Origin: Clostridia bacterium
GTDB lineage: Bacteria; Bacillota; Clostridia; TANB77; CAG-465
Direction: 5' to 3'
Assembly (NCBI GenBank): GCA_030524345.1
Contig: JAUNGP010000014.1
Span: 1-51,476 of the forward strand
DNA: 51,476 nt
The translations under genes and the position numbers were made by a program. Within the stretch, counting starts at the first letter, position 1. Each line of letters starts with the position of its first letter. Shown here in pieces: positions 24,665 to 32,861 of this stretch. Under the pieces are notes generated by a model, which was given only the letters and a program-made list of their open reading frames with translations, did not search any database and was not told the origin of the DNA.

Positions 24665-27427
24665 ATGAGTTTTTTAGAGAAAATATTTGGTTCATATAGT
24701 AAAAAAGAAATTAAGAAAATTATTCCTATTGTTGATAAAATAGAAAGCTTAGAAAAAGAATACGGTAGCCTAAGTGATGAGGAGCTTACATCAAAGACAG
24801 AGGAATTTAAGAATAGATTGAAAAATGGTGAAACATTGGATGATATACTACCAGAAGCATATGCTGTGGTCGCTGAAGCTAGTAGTAGAGTACTTGGAAT
24901 GAGGCATTTTAGGGTTCAGTTGATTGGTGGAATTATACTTCATCAAGGAAGAATTGCAGAAATGAAAACAGGTGAGGGAAAAACACTTGTTGCAACATTA
25001 CCACTTTACTTAAATGCTTTATCTGGTAAAGGTGCTCATCTTGTTACAGTCAATGATTACCTTGCCAAACTTGGCAGTGTTTGGATGGGAAAACTGTATA
25101 AATTTTTAGGCCTTTCAGTAGGACTTGTAGTAAATGGAATGTCACCAGAAGAAAAAAGGAAAGCGTATAATGCAGATATTACTTATGGTACTAATAATGA
25201 ATTTGGATTTGATTATTTAAGAGATAATATGACAATGAGTAAAGAAAGTATGGTTCAACGTGAGCTAAATTATGCTATTGTCGACGAGATAGATAGTATT
25301 TTGATTGATGAGGCACGTACTCCACTAATTATATCTGGAATGGTTAATAAGCAAAGTGATTTGTATATTAGTGCAAATAAGTTTGCTAAAGGGCTTAAGG
25401 CAAAGGTTATTGTAGAAAATAATGATAAAGAATTTGATGCATCAGATGATGAATTTGACTATATTGTAGACTTAAAGGCTCATACTGTTGCCCTTACTGA
25501 TACTGGTACGAAAAAAGCTGAAAAATATTTTGGAATTGAAAGCTTATCAGATATAGATAATATGAGTATTTCTCATCATGTAAATCAAGCAATTCGCGCA
25601 TATGGTCTTATGAAAAAAGATAAGGACTACATTGTAAGAGATGGTCAGGTATTAATTGTTGATGAGTTTACTGGACGTATTATGGATGGTAGAAGATATA
25701 GTGATGGATTGCATCAAGCAATTGAAGCAAAAGAAAATGTTAAAATAGAATCTGAGAGTCAGACACTTGCTACTATTACATTCCAAAATTACTTTAGATT
25801 ATACCATAAGCTTGCGGGTATGACAGGTACTGCAAAGACAGAAGAAGAAGAATTTAAAGGAATATATAAACTTGATGTTATTGAAATACCTACAAATAAG
25901 CCGGTAATTAGAGAAGATTTAAATGATGTGGTTTATAAAACAGAAGTTGCAAAATATAATGCAATAGTAGATGATGTTGAAGATTGCTATAAAAGAGGGC
26001 AACCTGTACTTGTTGGTACTGTATCAATTGATAAATCAGAAATTATAAGTAGGCTTTTAACAAAAAAGAAAATACCACATCAAGTATTAAATGCAAAATA
26101 TCATGAAAAAGAGGCAGAAATTATTGCTCAGGCCGGTAAGTATAAATCGGTAACTATTGCGACTAATATGGCTGGACGTGGTACTGATATTATGCTTGGA
26201 GGAAACCTTGAAAATCTAGTTAGAAAAGAATTAAGATCTAAAGGCTATACAGAAGAAATTATTGAACTTGCAGTAACTCCAATTCATAATGATAATCCGG
26301 ATGTTTTAAAAGCAAGAGAAGATATTAAAAGTATTGAGGCTGTATTAAAGCCACAAATTGAAGAAGATAAAAAGAAAGTAATTGAAGCGGGGGGACTACG
26401 TGTTATTGGTAGTGAAAGACACGAATCTAGAAGAATTGATAATCAGTTAAGGGGACGTTCTGGACGTCAAGGAGATCCTGGATCTAGTAAATTCTATATT
26501 GCCCTTGAAGATGATCTTATGAAGCTATTTGGATCCGATAAGATGACAAGTATGATTAATATGCTTAATTTACCTGATGATGTACCAATAGAGCAGAAAA
26601 TGCTTACCAATGTAATAGAAAATGCTCAAAGAAAAATAGAGGGAATCCATTATTCTTCAAGAAAAAGTGTACTTGAGTATGATGATGTCATGAATAAACA
26701 AAGAGAAATCATTTACTCACAAAGAAGAACTGTTCTTGATTCAGAAAATATTTTTGATGTGATAAAGCAACTATATATGCCATTGATCACTAATACCGTA
26801 AACAGTTATTTTAAAGGTATCGGAAATGTTGATGAAGTAGAACTAGCTTCTTTAGATGCAGTATTACGTAACTTATTTGGAGTGGAAAATATTCTTACAA
26901 AAGAAGATATATCATCTTTAGATGAAGAAAGTATCATCAATATCATTGCAAACAAAGTAGAGAGAATCTATCAAGAAAATCATAAAAATGCAAAGGAACT
27001 TGGAGCAGAAGAAGAGTTAGAAAGATTTGAACGCTATTTTATACTAAAAATTGTCAACGAAAAATGGATGGATCATATCGATGCCATGACTGAATTAAAA
27101 GATGGAATTGGTTTGAGAGGCTATGCACAAGTAAATCCGCTAGAGGCATATAAAATAGAAAGTTTTAATATGTTTGAAGAATTAATCAGAGCAATACAGG
27201 AAGATTCGACAAAAGCAATATTCTCTTTAAGAGCAAAAAAGAATGATAATTATAGTAAGGCTATGCAAAAAGAAGTATCCAATGTAACCAATATTAGAAC
27301 GAGTGGTGGTGGTAGTGAACCATCTAAAAGAGAACCTGTGAAATCAGATAAGAAAATAGGAAGAAATGAGCCATGTCCTTGTGGAAGTGGAAAGAAATAT
27401 AAGCATTGTTGTGGAAAAAACGCATAG
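24665..27427 (+). CDS. secA: Preprotein translocase ATPase SecA
   Basis: 920 residues, full length: SecA DEAD-like ATPase domain (MKTGEGKTLVATLPLYLNAL, about 101-120), preprotein-binding insertion, second ATPase domain (TNMAGRGTDIMLGGNL; ERHESRRIDNQLRGRSGRQG), helical scaffold and wing, and the C-terminal zinc-binding SEC-C motif CPCGSGKKYKHCCG. It drives post-translational export through SecYEG. TAGGAGG is well placed. Its last 41 bp are repeated at 36219-36259, and the terminator next to that copy looks like the original one. The 3' end therefore appears to have been used as the insertion site of an 8.8-kb island and rebuilt by it. The final residues here read GKNA; in the distant copy they read GKNQ. 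Confidence 0.97.
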   Translation: MSFLEKIFGSYSKKEIKKIIPIVDKIESLEKEYGSLSDEELTSKTEEFKNRLKNGETLDDILPEAYAVVAEASSRVLGMRHFRVQLIGGIILHQGRIAEMKTGEGKTLVATLPLYLNALSGKGAHLVTVNDYLAKLGSVWMGKLYKFLGLSVGLVVNGMSPEEKRKAYNADITYGTNNEFGFDYLRDNMTMSKESMVQRELNYAIVDEIDSILIDEARTPLIISGMVNKQSDLYISANKFAKGLKAKVIVENNDKEFDASDDEFDYIVDLKAHTVALTDTGTKKAEKYFGIESLSDIDNMSISHHVNQAIRAYGLMKKDKDYIVRDGQVLIVDEFTGRIMDGRRYSDGLHQAIEAKENVKIESESQTLATITFQNYFRLYHKLAGMTGTAKTEEEEFKGIYKLDVIEIPTNKPVIREDLNDVVYKTEVAKYNAIVDDVEDCYKRGQPVLVGTVSIDKSEIISRLLTKKKIPHQVLNAKYHEKEAEIIAQAGKYKSVTIATNMAGRGTDIMLGGNLENLVRKELRSKGYTEEIIELAVTPIHNDNPDVLKAREDIKSIEAVLKPQIEEDKKKVIEAGGLRVIGSERHESRRIDNQLRGRSGRQGDPGSSKFYIALEDDLMKLFGSDKMTSMINMLNLPDDVPIEQKMLTNVIENAQRKIEGIHYSSRKSVLEYDDVMNKQREIIYSQRRTVLDSENIFDVIKQLYMPLITNTVNSYFKGIGNVDEVELASLDAVLRNLFGVENILTKEDISSLDEESIINIIANKVERIYQENHKNAKELGAEEELERFERYFILKIVNEKWMDHIDAMTELKDGIGLRGYAQVNPLEAYKIESFNMFEELIRAIQEDSTKAIFSLRAKKNDNYSKAMQKEVSNVTNIRTSGGGSEPSKREPVKSDKKIGRNEPCPCGSGKKYKHCCGKNA
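27380..27420 (+). repeat. 41-bp direct repeat, left copy (secA 3' end)
   Basis: Identical over all 41 bases to 36219-36259. It encodes the second half of the SEC-C zinc motif (CGSGKKYKHCCGK). Flanking bases differ on the left; on the right the two copies stay partly alike (CGCATAG against TCAATAG). Interpreted as attL of the island. Confidence 0.9.
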
Positions 27428-27459
27428 GTAGGGAACTACACGAGATTTTTGAAAACTAA

Positions 27460-27690
27460 AAATTAGCAAATGATTTAGTGGAAAAAGTAGTACAATCTAA
27501 TGTCATAAATGAAATAACAAAAAATATACAAATAAAGAGTAATATAAACCAATTTATAGAAATAATGAGTTTGGTATGTTATATCTATTTTCCAATTGCG
27601 ACAACAGTGTCGTTGTAATTGAGTTGGTCACATTATGAAAGATTACTATTATCAGCAAATAAAGATAAAGTATTAGAGTTAATTGAATAA
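27460..27690 (+). pseudogene. Decayed DUF1016 (YhcG-type PD-(D/E)XK nuclease) N-domain
   Basis: One frame reads through ANDLVEKVVQSNVINEI, then YFPIATTVSL, an in-frame TAA at 27616-27618, and LSWSHYERLLLSANKDKVLE before another stop. The LSWSHYexLL pattern is the hallmark of the DUF1016 N-terminal domain, found in accessory nucleases of mobile elements. There is no start codon with an SD, an internal stop, and the catalytic C-terminal domain is gone. It is therefore a remnant. Confidence 0.65.
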
Positions 27691-27754
27691 ATATAATTAA
27701 TAAGATACTAATGTTATAGAGTTTTATACAATTTGACCACTAAAGATGATGGAA

Positions 27755-27792
27755 ACAAAAAGATGACTTGTTTAAGCCAGTCATCTTTTTTG
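27755..27792. terminator. Bidirectional terminator
   Basis: AAAAAGATGACT, loop, AGTCATCTTTTTT. It serves the minus-strand merR gene and any transcript reading out of secA. Confidence 0.85.
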
Positions 27793-27794
27793 TG

Positions 27795-28280
27795 CTATTT
27801 AGAAGTGCTTTTATATCGTGCTTCCATATCATGTGTTAATCGCTTAATGCGTTCTTTAATTTTTCTAATATGAGGTGGCATATCTTCTAATGACATATTA
27901 TCATGTACAGCAGTAGTACCAGCCTCTTGTGCTACTTCATAAAGCCAACTTTTATATTTTAAAACATCAAGTGCATCTTGTAATTCTGTAATTTGTTCTT
28001 CTATGGATATTCTTTGATCCATAATAATTTTTAATCGTTCAGGAATTGTAGAGTCTCCTTTATCACAAAGAACTGTGAAATCTCTAATTTGTTTAATTGT
28101 CATTCCTGCTCTTTTAAGTGAAGCGATGATAAATAATCTTTCAAAGTCAGATTCTTTAAAAATCCTATTACCATTTTGGTCACGCTCAACAAAATCTATT
28201 AGTCCTTCTTTACCATAAAAACGAATTGTATGTGGCGAAAGATTTAGTCGTTTAGCCACTTCTGATACAGTATAGTACAT
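27795..28280 (-). CDS. MerR-family transcriptional regulator
   Basis: 161 residues: N-terminal winged helix-turn-helix (MYYTVSEVAKRLNLSPHTIRFYGKEG region, residues 1-70), dimerising coiled coil (about 80-120) and a short C-terminal tail without the metal-binding Cys of MerR/CueR types. It resembles regulators of redox and electrophile responses (AdhR/YfmP-like). ATG 28280 is used because GGAGG lies 7 nt upstream; the in-frame ATG 28295 overlaps that SD. It is divergent from the operon starting at 28387, whose promoter has the 19-bp spacer typical of MerR targets, so it is likely the local regulator. Confidence 0.88.
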   Translation of the reverse strand: MYYTVSEVAKRLNLSPHTIRFYGKEGLIDFVERDQNGNRIFKESDFERLFIIASLKRAGMTIKQIRDFTVLCDKGDSTIPERLKIIMDQRISIEEQITELQDALDVLKYKSWLYEVAQEAGTTAVHDNMSLEDMPPHIRKIKERIKRLTHDMEARYKSTSK

Positions 28281-28329
28281 ATATATTTCCTCCATTTTAT
28301 AAAAAATTCAAAATATTAGAGATAATCTC

Positions 28330-28360
28330 TTGACTGATAGTATACTCTAAGGTATATGAT
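28330..28360 (+). promoter_or_regulatory. MerR-type promoter/operator (copy A)
   Basis: TTGACT (28330-28335), 19-bp spacer, TATGAT (28355-28360). The spacer begins GATAGTATACTCTAAGGT, whose core AGTATACT is a palindrome. Overlong 19-bp spacers with a central dyad are the mark of promoters that MerR proteins activate by DNA distortion. Confidence 0.8.
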
Positions 28361-28386
28361 ATTGTCAATATAAGGAGGTTATAATA

Positions 28387-29031
28387 ATGAAAAAAGTGAT
28401 AATATCAATATTAATACTAATTTTAGTTATATTATTAATATTTTTCTTAGAGGTGTATAATAAGGAGCGGCAGCCTAATAATATATCTTTATTAGATAGT
28501 GAAAATAATAATATAAATGAACAATACGCAGTTGGAGATATAATCCTAGCTGATAGCTCTATCATAAAAGCAAAAGATTTTACAACCATAAATAATGATA
28601 ATTTGCCAGTAGCTATTATTGTAGGAGTAAAAGACAATGGTGCTGTTTTTGGTTTAGGTGTTCATAGAAGTAATGATTGTTTACAATGGACTCCAGATGA
28701 AAATAATTCTTCTGTATTTGACTTTGTAAGTACATATGCAGAAACTTATAAGCTAACTGGAGAATATGCTTCTAATTGGTATATACCAAGCATAGAGGAA
28801 GTGAACATGATATATGAGAACAGAGAAACAATAAATACTTCGTTACAAAAAATATATGAACTAGATAATAGTGCAGCTATGAACGGATTGAATACGAATT
28901 GGTACTGGTCATCATCAGAATCTGCTTCAAAAGATGATTATGCATGGTTTGTACATTTTGTTAATGGTTATGCTGGTGAATGTCCTAAGGATTTTACAAA
29001 TCTTCATGTAATAGTTGTTCGCACTTTTTAA
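28387..29031 (+). CDS. Membrane-anchored DUF1566-like (Lcl/FISUMP-type) protein
   Basis: 214 residues: an N-terminal membrane anchor (about 4-24), a polar linker, then an extracytoplasmic domain with VGDIILADSSIIKAKDF, ASNWYIPSIEEVNMIYENR and NWYWSSSESASKDDYAW, ending in VIVVRTF. These W-Y-(L/I)-P-S-x-x-E and YWSSSE blocks are typical of DUF1566-type, C-type-lectin/formylglycine-enzyme-like folds found in surface proteins. First gene of the MerR-controlled operon; AAGGAGG precedes the ATG. Ligand unknown. Confidence 0.75.
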   Translation: MKKVIISILILILVILLIFFLEVYNKERQPNNISLLDSENNNINEQYAVGDIILADSSIIKAKDFTTINNDNLPVAIIVGVKDNGAVFGLGVHRSNDCLQWTPDENNSSVFDFVSTYAETYKLTGEYASNWYIPSIEEVNMIYENRETINTSLQKIYELDNSAAMNGLNTNWYWSSSESASKDDYAWFVHFVNGYAGECPKDFTNLHVIVVRTF

Positions 29032-29042
29032 GGAGGGAATAT

Positions 29043-30464
29043 ATGCTTTTTAGTAGCTTACTATTTCTATTTCGTTTTTTACCATTAGTATTAATTGCTT
29101 ATTACATTGTACCAAAATCATATCGAAACTTGATATTATTGGTATTTAGCCTTGCTTTTTATGCATGGGGAGAACCTATTTATATATTTTTAATGTTAGC
29201 ATCTATTCTTGTATCATATACAGGAGGGAGTCTTATTGATCATTTTAAGCAAAAAGGTAAAATAAAGAAAGCTAAGGTAACACTAATGATTTCTGCTATT
29301 ATTAGTATATCATTTCTTGCTTTTTTTAAGTATGCTGATTTTGTAATTGGAATAGTAAATAGTATTACAGATCTAGGAATTGATATGCTTAAATTAGAAT
29401 TACCTATTGGAATCTCATTTTACACATTTCAAACACTTTCTTATATGATTGATGTATATAGGGGAGAAGCAACAGTACAAAAAAACCCAATTTCTTTTGG
29501 AGCTTATGTAACAATGTTTCCACAATTAATTGCAGGACCAATAGTACAATATAAAACTATTGATAACCAACTTCGTGAGAGAAAAGAAACAGTAGAACAA
29601 TTTGAAGAAGGAATTAATCGTTTCATGATAGGACTTGGTAAAAAGGTCCTTATTGCTAATAATATTGGAATACTTTGGAGTACAATACAGTCTATGAATT
29701 ATGCGGAAATACCAATACTGACAGCATGGATAGGAATTATAGCATATAGTTTTCAAATATATTTTGACTTTTCGGCATATTCAGATATGGCAATAGGATT
29801 AGGACACATGTTTGGATTTAGATTTTTAGAGAATTTCAATTATCCATATATGTCAAAAAGCATTACAGAATTTTGGAGAAGATGGCATATATCACTAAGT
29901 ACATGGTTTCGTGAATATATATATATTCCACTTGGAGGAAATAGAGTAAAAAAATGGCGACATATTTTTAATATTATGGTTGTCTGGTTACTAACTGGAT
30001 TTTGGCATGGAGCTAGCCTAAATTTTGTATTATGGGGAGTATACTATGGCATTTTACTATTGTTAGAGAAGTTTATATTTGGAAAATACATAGAAAAATT
30101 ACCTAATATTTTTAGACATATTTATTGTATGTTCTTCGTTGTACTTGGCTGGAATTTATTTGCTTTTGATAATTTAGGAATTGGATTAGAATTTATGAAA
30201 TCATTATTTCATATGACTGGTAAAGGAATTTTAAATGGAGAAACAATTTATCTTTTATGTAATAATATGATTTTAATTATTTTGTGCATTATTGGAAGTA
30301 CAAGACTTCCTCAAAGAATAGGAAAATGGATTTATACAAAATTAGAAAATAAAAGAATAATACAAACACTTATAAAAAACATATTTTATATTGATATTTT
30401 TATCTTATCAGTAGCATGGTTAGTAGATGTTTCATTTAATCCATTTTTATATTTTAGGTTTTAA
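29043..30464 (+). CDS. MBOAT O-acyltransferase (AlgI/DltB-like)
   Basis: 473-residue polytopic membrane protein, about eleven helices. Family blocks LPIGISFYTFQTLSYMIDVY, FPQLIAGPIVQY, YFDFSAYSDMAIGLGHMFG and SITEFWRRWHISLSTWFREY are present, and the presumed catalytic His is H322 in GFWHGASLN. Such enzymes move acyl (often acetyl) groups across the membrane onto an extracellular polymer or sugar. The next gene encodes the DHHW/AlgX-like partner, the usual pairing. A strong SD (AAGGAGGG) and 11-nt gap to the preceding gene show one operon. Confidence 0.92.
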   Translation: MLFSSLLFLFRFLPLVLIAYYIVPKSYRNLILLVFSLAFYAWGEPIYIFLMLASILVSYTGGSLIDHFKQKGKIKKAKVTLMISAIISISFLAFFKYADFVIGIVNSITDLGIDMLKLELPIGISFYTFQTLSYMIDVYRGEATVQKNPISFGAYVTMFPQLIAGPIVQYKTIDNQLRERKETVEQFEEGINRFMIGLGKKVLIANNIGILWSTIQSMNYAEIPILTAWIGIIAYSFQIYFDFSAYSDMAIGLGHMFGFRFLENFNYPYMSKSITEFWRRWHISLSTWFREYIYIPLGGNRVKKWRHIFNIMVVWLLTGFWHGASLNFVLWGVYYGILLLLEKFIFGKYIEKLPNIFRHIYCMFFVVLGWNLFAFDNLGIGLEFMKSLFHMTGKGILNGETIYLLCNNMILIILCIIGSTRLPQRIGKWIYTKLENKRIIQTLIKNIFYIDIFILSVAWLVDVSFNPFLYFRF

Positions 30465-30481
30465 CTGGAGGTAATAAGAAA

Positions 30482-31633
30482 ATGAGTTCAAAAAAGGATA
30501 AATGGCAATCTTATATAACTATTTTGATTTTCTGTATCTTGATATTTTGTTTTACACTTGCAACGATTATAGTACCATCTAAAGAGTTTTCTGAAACTGA
30601 AAATAGATATTTAGCACAAAGGCCAAAATTAGAACTAGAAAGTATAATAAATGGAAAATTTGAAAATGATTACGAGGAATATTTAACAGACCAATTTGTA
30701 TTAAGAGATAGCTTAGTTGGCTTAAAAACCACTACTCAAAAAATGCTTTTTAAAAGAGAAATCAAAGATATATATTTTGCAGATGATGATTACTTAATAG
30801 AAAGACATACAGAATCTTTTAATAGTGACATAGCACAGCGAAATATTAGGGTACTTTCACAATTTGCAAAAAAATACCAAGAACAATTTGGAACAGAACA
30901 TATTTCCATTATGATTATACCAAATGCAGTAGACATTTTAAAAGATAAGTTACCGCCATTTGCATCTTCATACAATGAGGAGGAGTATTTGAAACAAATT
31001 GCAAAATCTTTGCCAGAGAATGTATGGTTTGATACTGCTAAAATACTACAAGGACATAATAATGAAGAACTTTATTATCGAACAGATCACCATTGGAAAA
31101 CACTTTCAGCATTTTATGTGTATCAAGAATGGGCAAAAATGCAAGGATATAATGTACCAGAAATAACAGATTATGAAATAAAAACAGTAACAAGTAATTT
31201 TGAAGGAACCATACAATCCAAATTGGGAATTAAAACAACAACTGATACGATGGAACTTTTTTTACCAAAAGAAAAAATTGGTTATACTATATATAATGAA
31301 ATTTCAAAAGAAACAAGTAATAGTCTTTATGATTATTCAAAACTAGATACAAAGGATAAATATGCAATTTATTTTAGTGGAAATCAGCCATTTATAAGAA
31401 TCAATACAGAAGTAGGAAATGGTCGTAAAATTTTAGTGATTAAAGATTCGTATGCAAATTGCTTTGTTCCATTTATGATTGGAGAATTTCAAGAAATTGA
31501 TGTTGTAGATATTAGATATACCAATCAAAAATTAAGTGAACTAATGAAAGCAGAAGAATATACAGACTTACTTGTTTTATATAATACATCTGGATTTGCA
31601 GAAGATATTAGTATTACAAAACTTACAAACTAA
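30482..31633 (+). CDS. DHHW-family AlgJ/AlgX-like protein (SGNH-type)
   Basis: 383 residues: N-terminal membrane anchor (about 11-31) and an extracytoplasmic SGNH-like domain. It carries the signature D202-H203-H204-W205 in YYRTDHHWKT and the C-terminal Ser/Asp block IKDSYANCFVPFM. AlgJ/AlgX-type proteins take the acyl group from an MBOAT partner and place it on a polysaccharide. It follows the MBOAT gene by 17 nt. The acceptor polymer is unknown. Confidence 0.9.
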   Translation: MSSKKDKWQSYITILIFCILIFCFTLATIIVPSKEFSETENRYLAQRPKLELESIINGKFENDYEEYLTDQFVLRDSLVGLKTTTQKMLFKREIKDIYFADDDYLIERHTESFNSDIAQRNIRVLSQFAKKYQEQFGTEHISIMIIPNAVDILKDKLPPFASSYNEEEYLKQIAKSLPENVWFDTAKILQGHNNEELYYRTDHHWKTLSAFYVYQEWAKMQGYNVPEITDYEIKTVTSNFEGTIQSKLGIKTTTDTMELFLPKEKIGYTIYNEISKETSNSLYDYSKLDTKDKYAIYFSGNQPFIRINTEVGNGRKILVIKDSYANCFVPFMIGEFQEIDVVDIRYTNQKLSELMKAEEYTDLLVLYNTSGFAEDISITKLTN

Positions 31634-31664
31634 TTGCTTGATAGTACACTCTAAAGTTGCTACA
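31634..31664 (+). promoter_or_regulatory. Second MerR-type operator (copy B), weak promoter
   Basis: TTGCTT (31634-31639), 19-bp spacer, GCTACA (31659-31664). The spacer GATAGTACACTCTAAAGT matches copy A at 16 of 18 positions, and the register to the -35 is identical. The -10 is degraded, so it may be a repressor/activator site with a weak internal promoter. Confidence 0.65.
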
Positions 31665-31686
31665 AGTTTTGAAAGGAGAAAAAATT

Positions 31687-32838
31687 ATGAAGAAAGTACA
31701 AATTTGTATGGTAATTGTATTCATTATATTGATGATACTAGGCATAGTTTTCTTTATTACACATACACAAAAACAATCAGTAGAAACTGATATGACACCA
31801 AATGAAATAGTAACAGCTATTATAGAAAGTCAAACAGAACTTCCATCTCTTAATCAAATTACATCAGAAAATGAAGAATTTGTTACTTATTTATCTGATT
31901 ACTACTTAATAGATTCTAAAACAATAGAAAATGGGGTTATTTATTATGCTGATGGTGTAGAAGCCAGCGAAATTGCTGTATTGATTTTACGAGATGAAAA
32001 AAATTCTGGAACAATCAAAACGATACTTACAGGCTATATTCAAAATCGTGCAGGTATTTTTGAAGGATATGCACCTAAGCAAGCAGCACTGGTAAAGAAA
32101 GGCGAGATAATTGTAAATGGAAAATATGTAGCATTATTAATTTGTAAAGATACTGATGTAGCAAAAACAGCCTTTTTAAATTGCTTTGGAGAAAGTCAAA
32201 AAAGTTCTTCTATTTCTACAACAACTAAATCAGATAATATTAGCAAAACAGATAATTCAAATAAAATAGATAGTGAATATGATAGTACTAGTGTATTGAA
32301 AGCATGGAAGTCGGAAGATACATCTTTTTTGTCAAAAACAGATTCAGAAATACTTGAAGTAGCAAAAAAAGTAATAAATCAGGAGATCAAAGACAATATG
32401 ACTGATTATGAAAAAGAGCTTGCTATTCATGACTGGATAACCAACTGGTCAAGTTTTGATTATAGTGTTTTTGATCGTTCAGGAAATAATCTTAAAGAAG
32501 GAAGTGATACACCTTATGGAGTTTTAATAGAACGTGAGGCAATGTGTCATGGTTATTCTTCTACTTTCAAATTATTTATGGATATGCTAGACATTGAATG
32601 TATTACTGTATTTGGAACACCAAATAGTAATGGGGTAGAACATTCATGGAATATGGTAAAACTAGATGGAGAATGGTACTGTGTTGATGTAGCATGGGAT
32701 GATCCTATTGGTGGAAGTCCAACACATACCTATTTCAATGTAACAAGTAAATATTTAAGAAATAGTGGTATTCATAAATGGAATGATAGTAATGTACCAG
32801 AAGCAACTGCTACAACCTATGCTTTTGGTAATCATTAG
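31687..32838 (+). CDS. Membrane-anchored DUF4358-transglutaminase-like protein
   Basis: 383 residues: a membrane anchor (about 5-25), a DUF4358 domain (about 40-165, with IENGVIYYADGVEASEIAVL), a Ser/Lys/Asp-rich linker, and a transglutaminase-like domain with catalytic C287 (AMCHGYSS), H319 (EHSWNMV) and D334 (VDVAWDD). The triad is complete, so hydrolase or crosslinking activity outside the cell is plausible. ATG 31687 has AAAGGAG about 8 nt upstream. It directly follows operator copy B. Confidence 0.88.
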   Translation: MKKVQICMVIVFIILMILGIVFFITHTQKQSVETDMTPNEIVTAIIESQTELPSLNQITSENEEFVTYLSDYYLIDSKTIENGVIYYADGVEASEIAVLILRDEKNSGTIKTILTGYIQNRAGIFEGYAPKQAALVKKGEIIVNGKYVALLICKDTDVAKTAFLNCFGESQKSSSISTTTKSDNISKTDNSNKIDSEYDSTSVLKAWKSEDTSFLSKTDSEILEVAKKVINQEIKDNMTDYEKELAIHDWITNWSSFDYSVFDRSGNNLKEGSDTPYGVLIEREAMCHGYSSTFKLFMDMLDIECITVFGTPNSNGVEHSWNMVKLDGEWYCVDVAWDDPIGGSPTHTYFNVTSKYLRNSGIHKWNDSNVPEATATTYAFGNH

Positions 32839-32861
32839 TATTGATTTGAAAGGAGAAACAA

